Assembly: GCA_013373005.1 (NCBI GenBank) | Contig: JABXIP010000045.1 | Span: forward strand, 1 to 5,712 | Reading direction: 5' to 3' | Length of the DNA: 5,712 nucleotides | Source of the DNA: Cytophagia bacterium | GTDB lineage: Bacteria > Bacteroidota > Bacteroidia > Cytophagales > Cyclobacteriaceae | In this document: in pieces, positions 1 to 5,712 of the stretch | Layout of the letters: each line of letters starts with the position of its first letter | Position numbering within the stretch: position 1 is the first letter of the stretch | Notes under the pieces: generated by a model | Told to the model about the DNA's origin: nothing | Databases searched by the model: none | The model's input: only the letters and a program-made list of their open reading frames with translations | Made by a program: the position numbers and the translations under genes

Positions 1-1130
1 ACATTGGAGACCAACACTGGTGGATGAAAGACCTGCCTTTTAAAGATTGGGTACACGATCAATCGGTTTATGGAAATACAAGCTATAGAGGCACTGTAGC
101 TTCAGACCCTTATGCCTCAAAACACGACACCGATCGCCTGGTAAAAGGATGGTTCGTCAATGAAATGCCCGATCTAGACCAAAGGAATGAACAATTGGCA
201 GATTACCTCATTCAAAACACATTGTGGTGGATTGAATACTCTGGTATTGATGGCATTAGAATGGATACTTACGTTTACCCTTACAAAGAATACATGGCTC
301 GATGGGCTAAGGAGGTTTTGGAGGCTTATCCAGATTTCAATATTGTAGGTGAATCTTGGGTTGAAACTGTGGCTCATGAATCTTACTGGCAGGAAGACAA
401 AGCGGGAGAAAATGATGGTTATGATTCCAAGCTTCCATCCGTTACCGACTTTCAAATTCATTTTGCCGTTCGCGATGCATTTAATCAAGGCTTCGGCTGG
501 GACAGTGGATTAATGAAAATCTACTATGCCCTTTCGCAGGACAGACTCTACTCAGACCCAATGAAGAATGTGATTTTCCTCGATAATCACGACATCAGCA
601 GAATCTATTCAACCTTGGGTGAAAAACCGGAAAATCTAAAAATGGCCTATGCCTTCCTGCTCACAACCAGAGGTATTCCTCAGGTATATTATGGAACTGA
701 GCTAGCTTTTAAAGCCGGGCCGGGTTCATGGGGAGATGGTGCCAAAAGAGCTGAAATGCCTGGCGGTTGGCAGGGAGATGCCCGTTCGGTATTTACCAAA
801 GCAGGTAGAACCGCTGAAGAAAACGCCATGCATGAATATGTAACGAAGCTGACCAACTGGCGCAAAACCAGCGATGCTGTAAAAAATGGCAAGCTTCTTC
901 ACTATGTTCCGGAAAACAATGTCTATGTCTATTTTAGATACACCGATAGAGAACGAGTGATGGTAATTATGAATATGAATGACAACGAGGTGACAATTTC
1001 CAGAGAAAAGCATATTGAAATGCTCAGAGGTTTTACCTTTGGAATGGGGGTAATTTCAGGAAAGAACTTCGATGTAACCAAAGACTTCAACGTTCCGGGA
1101 AAAACAACCACAGTAATCACTCTGAAATAA
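1..1130 (+). CDS. GH13 alpha-glucan hydrolase, neopullulanase/cyclomaltodextrinase (SusA-like) type, C-terminal part
   Basis: The 5' end is cut by the window; the frame is open from base 3 (IGDQHWWMKDLPF...) to TAA at 1128-1130. Numbering from the first ATG (base 24), conserved GH13 regions appear in order. The region V-like MPDLD is at residues 48-52. Region II is GIDGIRMD with the nucleophile Asp81 (codon 264-266). Region III is NIVGES with the acid/base Glu110 (351-353). Region IV is FLDNHD with His189 and Asp190 (591-593). TTRGIPQVYYGTE (214-226) and MPGGWQGD (245-252) are typical of Bacteroidota neopullulanase/cyclomaltodextrinase-like enzymes. The last ~80 residues fit the beta-sandwich C domain and end in the usual VPGKTTTVITL-type strand. 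Region I (DxxxNH) and any signal peptide lie upstream, so location is unknown. Family knowledge predicts hydrolysis of alpha-1,4 links in maltodextrins, cyclodextrins or pullulan; exact specificity cannot be read. All catalytic residues in view are intact. It is probably co-transcribed with the sigma gene 7 bases downstream. Confidence 0.93.
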   Translation, partial: IGDQHWWMKDLPFKDWVHDQSVYGNTSYRGTVASDPYASKHDTDRLVKGWFVNEMPDLDQRNEQLADYLIQNTLWWIEYSGIDGIRMDTYVYPYKEYMARWAKEVLEAYPDFNIVGESWVETVAHESYWQEDKAGENDGYDSKLPSVTDFQIHFAVRDAFNQGFGWDSGLMKIYYALSQDRLYSDPMKNVIFLDNHDISRIYSTLGEKPENLKMAYAFLLTTRGIPQVYYGTELAFKAGPGSWGDGAKRAEMPGGWQGDARSVFTKAGRTAEENAMHEYVTKLTNWRKTSDAVKNGKLLHYVPENNVYVYFRYTDRERVMVIMNMNDNEVTISREKHIEMLRGFTFGMGVISGKNFDVTKDFNVPGKTTTVITLK

Positions 1131-1137
1131 TAATGAC

Positions 1138-1656
1138 TTGGACCTAACACAAGCCAAAGACAGCTGTAACGAAATTACCTACAATTCTCTGTTCCGAAGC
1201 ATTGCCCCGCTACTTCGCAACTTCCTCTATGCCAAATATCGAGATCTGGAAAAGTCTAACGATATGGTGCAGGAGGCTTTTCTTACCTTATGGAAGAATT
1301 GTGCGAAGGTATTGCCTACCATGGCCAAAGCCTATGTTTTTAAGGTGGCTCAAAACCAAATGCTCAAAAGCCTAGACAAGGAAAAGACTAAGGAGAAGCA
1401 TATTCAGTTTATCCATAAATCGAGCCATACCGAAACTCCTGAATTTCAAATGGAGTTCAACGAATTCGATAGAAAAGTGAAGCAGGCCATCGAAGACTTA
1501 CCCGATGGTCAGCGTGAGGTGTTTCTCATGAATCGCATAGAAAAAATGACTTACACTGAAATTGCGGAAGCATTAGAGGTAAGTGTAAAGGCTGTAGAAA
1601 AACGGATGCACAAAGCACTGTTGAAGCTTAGAGAAAGAATAAATGAGAAAATTTAA
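1138..1656 (+). CDS. ECF-subfamily RNA polymerase sigma-70 factor (FecI-like)
   Basis: A 172-residue protein of the normal length for an ECF sigma factor. Sigma region 2 spans about residues 15-80, with the core-binding and -10 recognition stretch NDMVQEAFLTLWKN (41-54). A linker rich in K, E, H and S follows. Region 4 spans about 112-168, with LPDGQREVFLMNRIEKMTY leading into the helix-turn-helix TEIAEALEVSVKAVEKRMHKAL (140-161) that should contact the -35 element. The start is TTG at 1138: an in-frame TGA at 1123-1125 blocks extension, the codons between are AAT AAT AAT GAC, and the next in-frame ATG (residue 43) would remove most of region 2. The nearby ATG at 1133 is in another frame. No clear Shine-Dalgarno is visible, as is usual in Bacteroidota. 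It sits 7 bases after the GH13 gene and before a FecR gene, so it should be held or activated by that FecR and direct transcription of the receptor or related genes. The target promoter is not identified. Confidence 0.93.
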   Translation: MDLTQAKDSCNEITYNSLFRSIAPLLRNFLYAKYRDLEKSNDMVQEAFLTLWKNCAKVLPTMAKAYVFKVAQNQMLKSLDKEKTKEKHIQFIHKSSHTETPEFQMEFNEFDRKVKQAIEDLPDGQREVFLMNRIEKMTYTEIAEALEVSVKAVEKRMHKALLKLRERINEKI

Positions 1657-1711
1657 GCCCACTGGTGGGGTTAATCCGAATGAAACGGATATAAGGTTAG
1701 AATTATTGTAA
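1643..1711 (+). CDS. Possible 22-codon leader ORF between the sigma factor and fecR
   Basis: An ATG at 1643 overlaps the end of the sigma gene by 14 bases and opens 22 codons (begins MRKFKPTGGV, ends DIRLELL). Its TAA (1709-1711) directly abuts the fecR ATG at 1712. It lies in the fecR frame, so it fills the whole gap and would let a terminating ribosome restart at fecR. It has no recognisable domain, a basic N-terminus and no membrane segment. Its best support is position; a frame this short can arise by chance. It may instead be an untranslated spacer or the relic of a longer fecR N-terminus. Confidence 0.25.
   Translation: MRKFKPTGGVNPNETDIRLELL
1658..1690. repeat. Two short inverted repeats in the sigma-fecR gap
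   Basis: CCCAC (1658-1662) and GTGGG (1665-1669) are complementary around a 2-base centre; as RNA this would close as a 4-bp stem. ATCCG (1674-1678) and CGGAT (1686-1690) form a 5-bp stem around a 7-base loop. Both lie upstream of the fecR start and could affect its translation or bind a protein as DNA. They are short enough to be chance. Confidence 0.25.
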
Positions 1712-2650
1712 ATGAGTTCAAATTCTGAAGATAGAGAAGACTTTTTAGCCAAGTGGTTGGCGGGTGAATTAACACCTGAGGAGAAAGCAGAGTTTGAGTC
1801 TACTGACCAAGGGCAAGATATGCTCAATATCTTGAACTCAGCAGACAAGTTGGCCTTCCCTATTTACGATGTGGAAGCAGAGCTGCTGAAACTAAAGCAA
1901 ACTCAAAGCAGGCAAGAAACTAAAGTAAGGAGCATCACCCCTATTTGGCGTATGGCAGTAGCAGCCGTTCTGGTGGTTGGCGTCTCGCTGGTCTATTTTC
2001 TTACCAAACCCAACTATGAGGTTTACGAAACTCCGTTTGGAGAAACTCAGGCCATCACCTTACCCGACAATTCAGTGGTGACTCTCAATGTCAGCTCTGC
2101 GCTGAAATTCAATCCCAAAACTTTTACCGAAAACCGAAAGCTTATCCTTGAAGGTGAAGCCTTCTTTGAGGTGACCAAAGGGGTGAATTTTGAGGTAAAT
2201 ACCGAAGAAGGCAAAGTGGTAGTAATGGGTACCAGTTTCAATGTGAAACAACGCCAGAAAAATCTTGAGGTTCAGGTACACACAGGAATAGTTAAAGTAA
2301 CTGAGGGCGATATTGATATTGTATTGAATAAAGGTGATGGGGTTAGAATTGAGAATGGAAGATTAGACAGAACCTGGGCGAAAGCAGTTGATGAAAAGCC
2401 ACTATGGATTACTGAAAACATTGTAGAATTGAGTGATGTACCGTTCTCTGAAGCCTTAGAATCGCTTAGAAATTCATTCGGAATAAGCATTCAATCAGAC
2501 ATATCTTTAACTTCAGAGCGTTTTACAGGATCATATCCGGGAGATAATGTTGAGGTGGCCATCCAAATTGTTTTGTCGACAGAAAAGCTTGAGTACACTT
2601 ACGACCCAGACAGCAAGCAACTTAGCATTACAGGTGTTGCTGAGAATTAG
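1712..2650 (+). CDS. FecR-like inner-membrane anti-sigma/sigma regulator with DUF4974-type C-terminal domain
   Basis: A 312-residue single-pass inner-membrane protein. The short cytoplasmic part contains FLAKWLAGELTPEEKAEFE (11-29), the sigma-contacting type of N-terminus common in Bacteroidota FecR proteins. One membrane helix lies at about 79-97 (WRMAVAAVLVVGVSLVYFL), with basic residues K71, R73 and R80 on the cytoplasmic side. The periplasmic FecR domain covers about 105-198: TPFGETQAITLPDNSVVTLN, then GEAFFEV (148-154) and VMGTSFNV (171-178). Residues about 238-308 match the DUF4974 C-terminal domain (VPFSEALESLRNSFGISI). By analogy with FecR and PupR, the periplasmic C-terminus reads the state of the receptor and the cytoplasmic N-terminus controls the sigma factor; whether this one inhibits or activates cannot be told. 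The ATG at 1712 puts the N-terminal motif at the usual distance from the start. The gene follows the cognate sigma and its last 17 bases overlap the proposed receptor start, which suggests translational coupling. Confidence 0.94.
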   Translation: MSSNSEDREDFLAKWLAGELTPEEKAEFESTDQGQDMLNILNSADKLAFPIYDVEAELLKLKQTQSRQETKVRSITPIWRMAVAAVLVVGVSLVYFLTKPNYEVYETPFGETQAITLPDNSVVTLNVSSALKFNPKTFTENRKLILEGEAFFEVTKGVNFEVNTEEGKVVVMGTSFNVKQRQKNLEVQVHTGIVKVTEGDIDIVLNKGDGVRIENGRLDRTWAKAVDEKPLWITENIVELSDVPFSEALESLRNSFGISIQSDISLTSERFTGSYPGDNVEVAIQIVLSTEKLEYTYDPDSKQLSITGVAEN

Positions 2651-5243
2651 TCTCATACTCACGCTTGCTATTGGTTCGGCCTTCTACTCGCAGGCACAAG
2701 ATGCTCTTGCAGCTGCTTCTACCTCCAATTCTTTAAAGTCGGCCTTATTTGAATTGGAAAAGGAATATGCCGTTCGCTTTTCCTATGATCCCAATGAGAT
2801 CAAAGGCATAAGAGTGCCCCAGCTTACTAGTCGAGGCAGTATAGAAACCGACTTGCACCAATTATTGCAATCAACCAACCTGGAGTTTGAAAGAGTTGAA
2901 GGGCAATATTTCGTTATCAAAAAGGCTGATTCAAAGTTCATTAGGTTTCAGGTAGACGATGCAGAAACCGGCACTCCACTCCCCTATGCTACCATTCGAC
3001 AGCAGAGCACAAGTATGGGCATTGTTACTGACGAAAACGGAATTGCCAGGTTGGTGATGGCCAACCCTAAGGGAGTGATTCTGGATGTGTTGTATTTGGG
3101 TTTTCAGAAATTTGCGATCAACCTAGACAGTATTGATTCCAAAGCGTCACTCAAAATCGGAATGAAACCTGAACCTTTAGACCTTAATGATTATGAGGTG
3201 AAGGAATACCTCAATGCCGGAATTGCAGCCGACCCAAAAGCCAACAGTTTTAAAATCCTTCCACAGGAAATGGAAATCTTGCCAGGACTCTCTGAACGAG
3301 ACGTTTTACTTTCTGCACAAATCATTTCTGGCGTTAACTCAAATGATGAATCGGCTTCGGGAATCAATGTAAGAGGCAGTTCACGAGACAACACTTTGCT
3401 CTATTGGAATAACGTACCTATTTATCACACAGCCCACTACTTCGGAAGTATCTCCAGCTTTATTCCTTCATCAATAGGTGTGCTCGATGTATATAAGAAC
3501 TATGTCCCTGTAAAGTACGGTGGAGCTTCAGCAGGCTTGATTTCATTGGAATCTAGAAACGAGGTTGACAGAACTTTAAGGGCCGAACTTAGTCTCAATA
3601 TGACACATGGCGATGCTTTCGTAAAAACTCCTTTTCTAGGTAAAAAGGGATCAATCATGTTTGCTGCGCGAAGATCCTATAACGATGCCATTCCTACCTG
3701 GACCTACAATTCCTACGGAGAAAAGCTCTTCGGTAGGGAAATTAAAGATCGCCAAGGCGTGATTTATGAGAGCGAGTATAGCAATAACCTGAAGTTCTCT
3801 GACATCAACTTTCAGTGGAACTATGAGCCCATAGACAGATCCTCTGTCAAGCTGAGTTATATCCGAAGCCGAAGTCGCTTTGATTACCGAGAGGCTGATA
3901 GAGATGAAAGACAAAATATAGAGCAGGAACATCATGTAGAAAGCTCAGGAGCAGATGTATCATGGGCTTATCGCCTAACAGACCGACAGTCACTTACAGC
4001 CAGTCTGGCTTATTCAAAATATAACATGGAGTATGAATACGCTAACATTCGTAACCCAGACATCACAGAAGATGACGATGAGCAGGAACGCAGTAACGAC
4101 ATCAATAATCTTGAAGCCAGAATTGCGCATACTCAAATTCTCAAGGGAGGTCATAAACTGAGCATAGGTTACCAGTTCAATAACTTCAACATAGACAACC
4201 TCATTAACACACAGAATTTCTTTGAGGAAGACTATGCAGAAGAAATATCTTCCAAAGCGAACATCCATGCCCTGTACTCCGACTTAAACATTCAGGCTAC
4301 AGATCAATTGGAGCTAGTATTTAGTGGTAGAATCACAGACATTGAATCATTGGGCAAAAGGGTCTTTAGCCCACAGATAAAGGCCAACTACAACCTAAAC
4401 AAGAACTTCCTTTTTAAATCTACTTACGGTATCTATCATCAGTACCTGAGCACTATCAAGGAATCACAATTCACTATTTCCAATGCCGTTGAACAGCATT
4501 GGCTTTTGGCTGATGATGAGCAATTGGTACCCTTGGTTATTAATAAACAAGCTAGCATCGGCTTCATTCATAACTCAAATTCTTGGTTGGTAGATTTCGA
4601 CCTATATAGAAAAGATATTGATGGATTGCTAGCCAGAAACCTAGGCTTTGGATTTACTCAGGAAGATGGGTTTAATCAGGGCTCTGAAAGGATTTTAGGA
4701 CTGGATTTGACTTTGCGGAAACGCTGGAAATATTTCAAATCTTGGTTTAGCTACAATTTTCAAGACTCACAGGTAAGCTTCCCAGATCTCTTTCCTAATA
4801 GCTTCGCCTCCAATTTAAACATCAGGCATCAGTTCAATATTTCTAATAGTTATACCAAGGGCAATTGGGAATTCTCCTTCGGCTACACTTTCAAAACCGG
4901 GGCTCCATATACCAGCATCAATAATATCAGACTAGATAGACGGGATAATAATCCACCTCCGGGGCAAAATAATGATGATGATTTCAGACTTCAGTTCAGT
5001 AGACCTAACAGTTTAAGAATCAGTAATTACCACCGTTTTGATGCCTCTATTTGGCACAGGTTCCATGGCCGCAGTTGGCGAGGCGAAGTAGGTTTTAGCC
5101 TAATTAACCTCTTCAATAGAAGAAACATCTATAATATTGGCTACCTCATAGACTTCAATCGTGAAGGTGATATAGCCATTGTAGAGCGTACCAAGTTCTT
5201 TCTGGCTTTCACTCCTAACTTCAGCATAAGGTTTAGTTTTTAG
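2634..5243 (+). CDS. TonB-dependent outer-membrane receptor/transducer with STN domain (FecA-like)
   Basis: About 869 residues from the proposed GTG start at 2634 (TTG at 2637 is also possible). Either gives a compact signal peptide, LLRISLILTLAIG then SQA|Q near residue 21. An ATG at 2547 is in frame, but it would overlap fecR by 104 bases and add 29 residues before the signal peptide. Domains in order: STN signalling domain about 32-97 (SALFELEKEYAVRFSYD...); carboxypeptidase-regulatory-like domain about 103-176 (GTPLPYATIRQQSTSMGIVTDENG); linker 180-205, where a TonB box should lie (perhaps near DLNDYEVKEY, 183-192); plug about 210-307 with INVRGSSRDNTLLYWNNVPIY and VPVKYGGASAGLISLES; then the beta-barrel, with the conserved NYHRFD motif at 798-803 and a final FSIRFSF strand ending in Phe, the usual outer-membrane assembly signal. 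The STN domain and neighbouring sigma and fecR genes make it a transducer as well as a transporter. No SusD gene follows, and it is shorter than typical SusC proteins (~1000 residues). Ligand unknown. Confidence 0.94.
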   Translation: MLLRISLILTLAIGSAFYSQAQDALAAASTSNSLKSALFELEKEYAVRFSYDPNEIKGIRVPQLTSRGSIETDLHQLLQSTNLEFERVEGQYFVIKKADSKFIRFQVDDAETGTPLPYATIRQQSTSMGIVTDENGIARLVMANPKGVILDVLYLGFQKFAINLDSIDSKASLKIGMKPEPLDLNDYEVKEYLNAGIAADPKANSFKILPQEMEILPGLSERDVLLSAQIISGVNSNDESASGINVRGSSRDNTLLYWNNVPIYHTAHYFGSISSFIPSSIGVLDVYKNYVPVKYGGASAGLISLESRNEVDRTLRAELSLNMTHGDAFVKTPFLGKKGSIMFAARRSYNDAIPTWTYNSYGEKLFGREIKDRQGVIYESEYSNNLKFSDINFQWNYEPIDRSSVKLSYIRSRSRFDYREADRDERQNIEQEHHVESSGADVSWAYRLTDRQSLTASLAYSKYNMEYEYANIRNPDITEDDDEQERSNDINNLEARIAHTQILKGGHKLSIGYQFNNFNIDNLINTQNFFEEDYAEEISSKANIHALYSDLNIQATDQLELVFSGRITDIESLGKRVFSPQIKANYNLNKNFLFKSTYGIYHQYLSTIKESQFTISNAVEQHWLLADDEQLVPLVINKQASIGFIHNSNSWLVDFDLYRKDIDGLLARNLGFGFTQEDGFNQGSERILGLDLTLRKRWKYFKSWFSYNFQDSQVSFPDLFPNSFASNLNIRHQFNISNSYTKGNWEFSFGYTFKTGAPYTSINNIRLDRRDNNPPPGQNNDDDFRLQFSRPNSLRISNYHRFDASIWHRFHGRSWRGEVGFSLINLFNRRNIYNIGYLIDFNREGDIAIVERTKFFLAFTPNFSIRFSF

Positions 5244-5244
5244 C

Positions 5245-5269
5245 AAAAAGCTCGCTCCTATGGAGCTTT
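5245..5269. terminator. Probable bidirectional intrinsic terminator after the receptor gene
   Basis: Two bases after the receptor stop, AAAGCTC (5247-5253) pairs with GAGCTTT (5263-5269) around a 9-base loop. An alternative inner hairpin is GCTCC-TAT-GGAGC (5254-5266). On the + strand the stem ends in only TTT before CG. Read on the minus strand it ends in five T (5249-5245), so it should work at least as well for transcripts arriving from rpe. Its position between convergent genes supports a shared terminator. Strength is uncertain because the T run is short on the + side. Confidence 0.6.
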
Positions 5270-5350
5270 CGTGAATTGTCCTAAGTTTAAATTCTTCTAG
5301 CGAAGCAGAAAATACATAGTCTTATGCTCTTCCGGATACCTTATACATTA

Positions 5351-5373
5351 GGTCGAAGCGAGACGCTTCAACC
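5351..5373 (-). other. Strong short hairpin in the rpe downstream region
   Basis: GGTCGAAGCG (5351-5360), loop AGA, then CGCTTCAACC (5364-5373). Nine of ten positions pair as Watson-Crick. The exception (5354 with 5370) is a C-A mismatch in + strand RNA but a G-U wobble in minus-strand RNA, so the full 10-bp stem with a UCU loop forms only in transcripts reading out of rpe. No T run follows on either strand, so it is not a standard terminator. It could be a 3' stability element, an RNA-binding site or part of a dispersed palindromic repeat. Confidence 0.45.
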
Positions 5374-5398
5374 AGCTAAAGAAGTTAGATATTGAAAT

Positions 5399-5431
5399 CC
5401 TCCGACCTTCGGCCTCCGCCTTTTAAAAAGG
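5399..5431. repeat. GC-rich direct/inverted repeat cluster with adjoining A/T palindrome
   Basis: CCTCCG occurs twice 14 bases apart (5399-5404 and 5413-5418). Between them CCGA (5402-5405) and TCGG (5409-5412) form a small inverted repeat around CCT. Directly after comes CCTTTT-A-AAAAGG (5419-5431), a 6-bp palindrome. The block is much more GC-rich than its AT-rich surroundings and lies about 30-60 bases beyond the rpe stop. It resembles the small palindromic units found as intergenic repeats in many bacteria, but no second full copy exists in this window. Confidence 0.35.
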
Positions 5432-5461
5432 AGAAATAGTTCTAATCCCGCTTGTGTGCAG

Positions 5462-5712
5462 TTAAACTATCGCTTTGAGCTCTTCGATAGTCCCTAGAGG
5501 GTCAACTGATTTGAAGACAAAGCTCCCAGCCACCAGTACATCGGCACCGGCTTCTAACAGTGGACGAGCATTGTGAGCATTCACTCCACCATCGATTTCA
5601 ATGAGTGTATGCGCTTCATTCTCGGCAATGATTTCCTTGAGCTGTCTTACTTTTTTGTAGGTGTTTTCAATAAACTTCTGCCCACCGAAACCGGGGTTTA
5701 CACTCATCATGC
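5462..5712 (-). CDS. rpe: Ribulose-phosphate 3-epimerase, C-terminal part
   Basis: The frame enters at the right edge and stops at TAA (complement of 5462-5464); the N-terminal part, more than half of a normal ~220-residue enzyme, lies outside. Counting from the first Met in view (5710), MSVNPGFGGQKFIE (2-15) is the family signature around the active-site loop. EIDGGVNAHNA (38-48) carries the catalytic, metal-binding Asp40 and the following glycines. GADVLVAGSFVF (55-66) is the phosphate-binding end of the TIM barrel. The Met at 5710 is internal, not the start. The enzyme interconverts D-ribulose 5-phosphate and D-xylulose 5-phosphate in the cytoplasmic pentose phosphate pathway. The gene is convergent with the receptor gene across a 218-base gap, so it is not part of the signalling operon. 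Nothing visible is abnormal. Confidence 0.95.
   Translation of the reverse strand, partial: MMSVNPGFGGQKFIENTYKKVRQLKEIIAENEAHTLIEIDGGVNAHNARPLLEAGADVLVAGSFVFKSVDPLGTIEELKAIV

Noticed and set aside
174..488. Open frame of about 100 codons on the minus strand opposite the GH13 gene
   Set aside because: It is antisense to conserved GH13 catalytic motifs and has no recognisable domain, so it is a shadow. The other minus-strand frames across 689-4268 fall inside or overlap well-supported + strand genes and are rejected for the same reason.
1133..1147. Mini-ORF ATG ACT TGG ACC TAA before the sigma gene
   Set aside because: Four codons, no ribosome-binding site and no protein support; kept only as a note on the sigma start.
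1657..1711. A separate promoter for fecR
   Set aside because: No clear Bacteroidota -33 TTTG plus -7 TAnnTTTG pair could be found in the gap.
2547..2633. ATG at 2547 as the receptor start
   Set aside because: It lies deep in the conserved C-terminal domain of fecR, adds 29 residues before the signal peptide, and the reading is explained by fecR coding in another frame.
5244..5461. A protein gene, tRNA, CRISPR array or insertion sequence remnant in the intergenic stretch
   Set aside because: No open frame of useful length, no cloverleaf, no regularly spaced repeats and no transposase fragment were seen; only the terminator and small palindromes are supportable.

Overview
The window looks like chromosomal DNA from a member of the Bacteroidota (Cytophagia or Flavobacteriia type, possibly marine). 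Four things point there: a neopullulanase/SusA-type GH13 enzyme with the HWWMKDLP signature, a FecR protein carrying the Bacteroidota-specific C-terminal DUF4974-type domain, a TonB-dependent receptor with STN, carboxypeptidase-like and plug domains in that order, and the lack of strong Shine-Dalgarno sites. The base composition is moderate and slightly AT-rich. The genus cannot be read from the sequence.

Layout. Positions 1-1130 (+) hold the C-terminal two thirds or so of a GH13 alpha-glucan hydrolase whose N-terminus lies upstream of the window. Seven bases later a compact signalling cassette begins on the same strand: an ECF sigma factor (1138-1656, TTG start), a FecR-like inner-membrane anti-sigma/sigma regulator (1712-2650) and an outer-membrane TonB-dependent transducer/receptor (2634-5243, probable GTG start inside the end of fecR). 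A hairpin with flanking A and T runs lies just after the receptor stop and probably terminates transcription from both directions. A 218-base intergenic stretch (5244-5461) follows, with no convincing gene but several short palindromic or repeated elements. The C-terminal 82 codons of ribulose-phosphate 3-epimerase (rpe) then run on the minus strand to the window edge, convergent with the cassette.

How the genes work together. The cassette has the parts of a FecA/FecR/FecI-type trans-envelope relay. Ligand binding at the receptor would be passed by its periplasmic STN domain to the periplasmic C-terminal domain of FecR, whose cytoplasmic N-terminus controls the sigma factor. The four + strand genes have gaps of 7 and 55 bases and one overlap of 17 bases, so they are probably one transcription unit; no obvious internal promoter was seen. 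The 55-base gap between sigma and fecR is almost entirely filled by a 22-codon reading frame that ends in TAAATG, so its stop directly abuts the fecR start. No SusD-like gene follows the receptor, and its ligand is unknown. Adjacency to a GH13 enzyme suggests a possible link to alpha-glucans, but nothing in the receptor proves it.

The system type is known in Bacteroidota. The less ordinary points are the operon-like link to a GH13 gene, the two non-ATG starts, the small leader-like frame, and the hairpins and repeats downstream of rpe.
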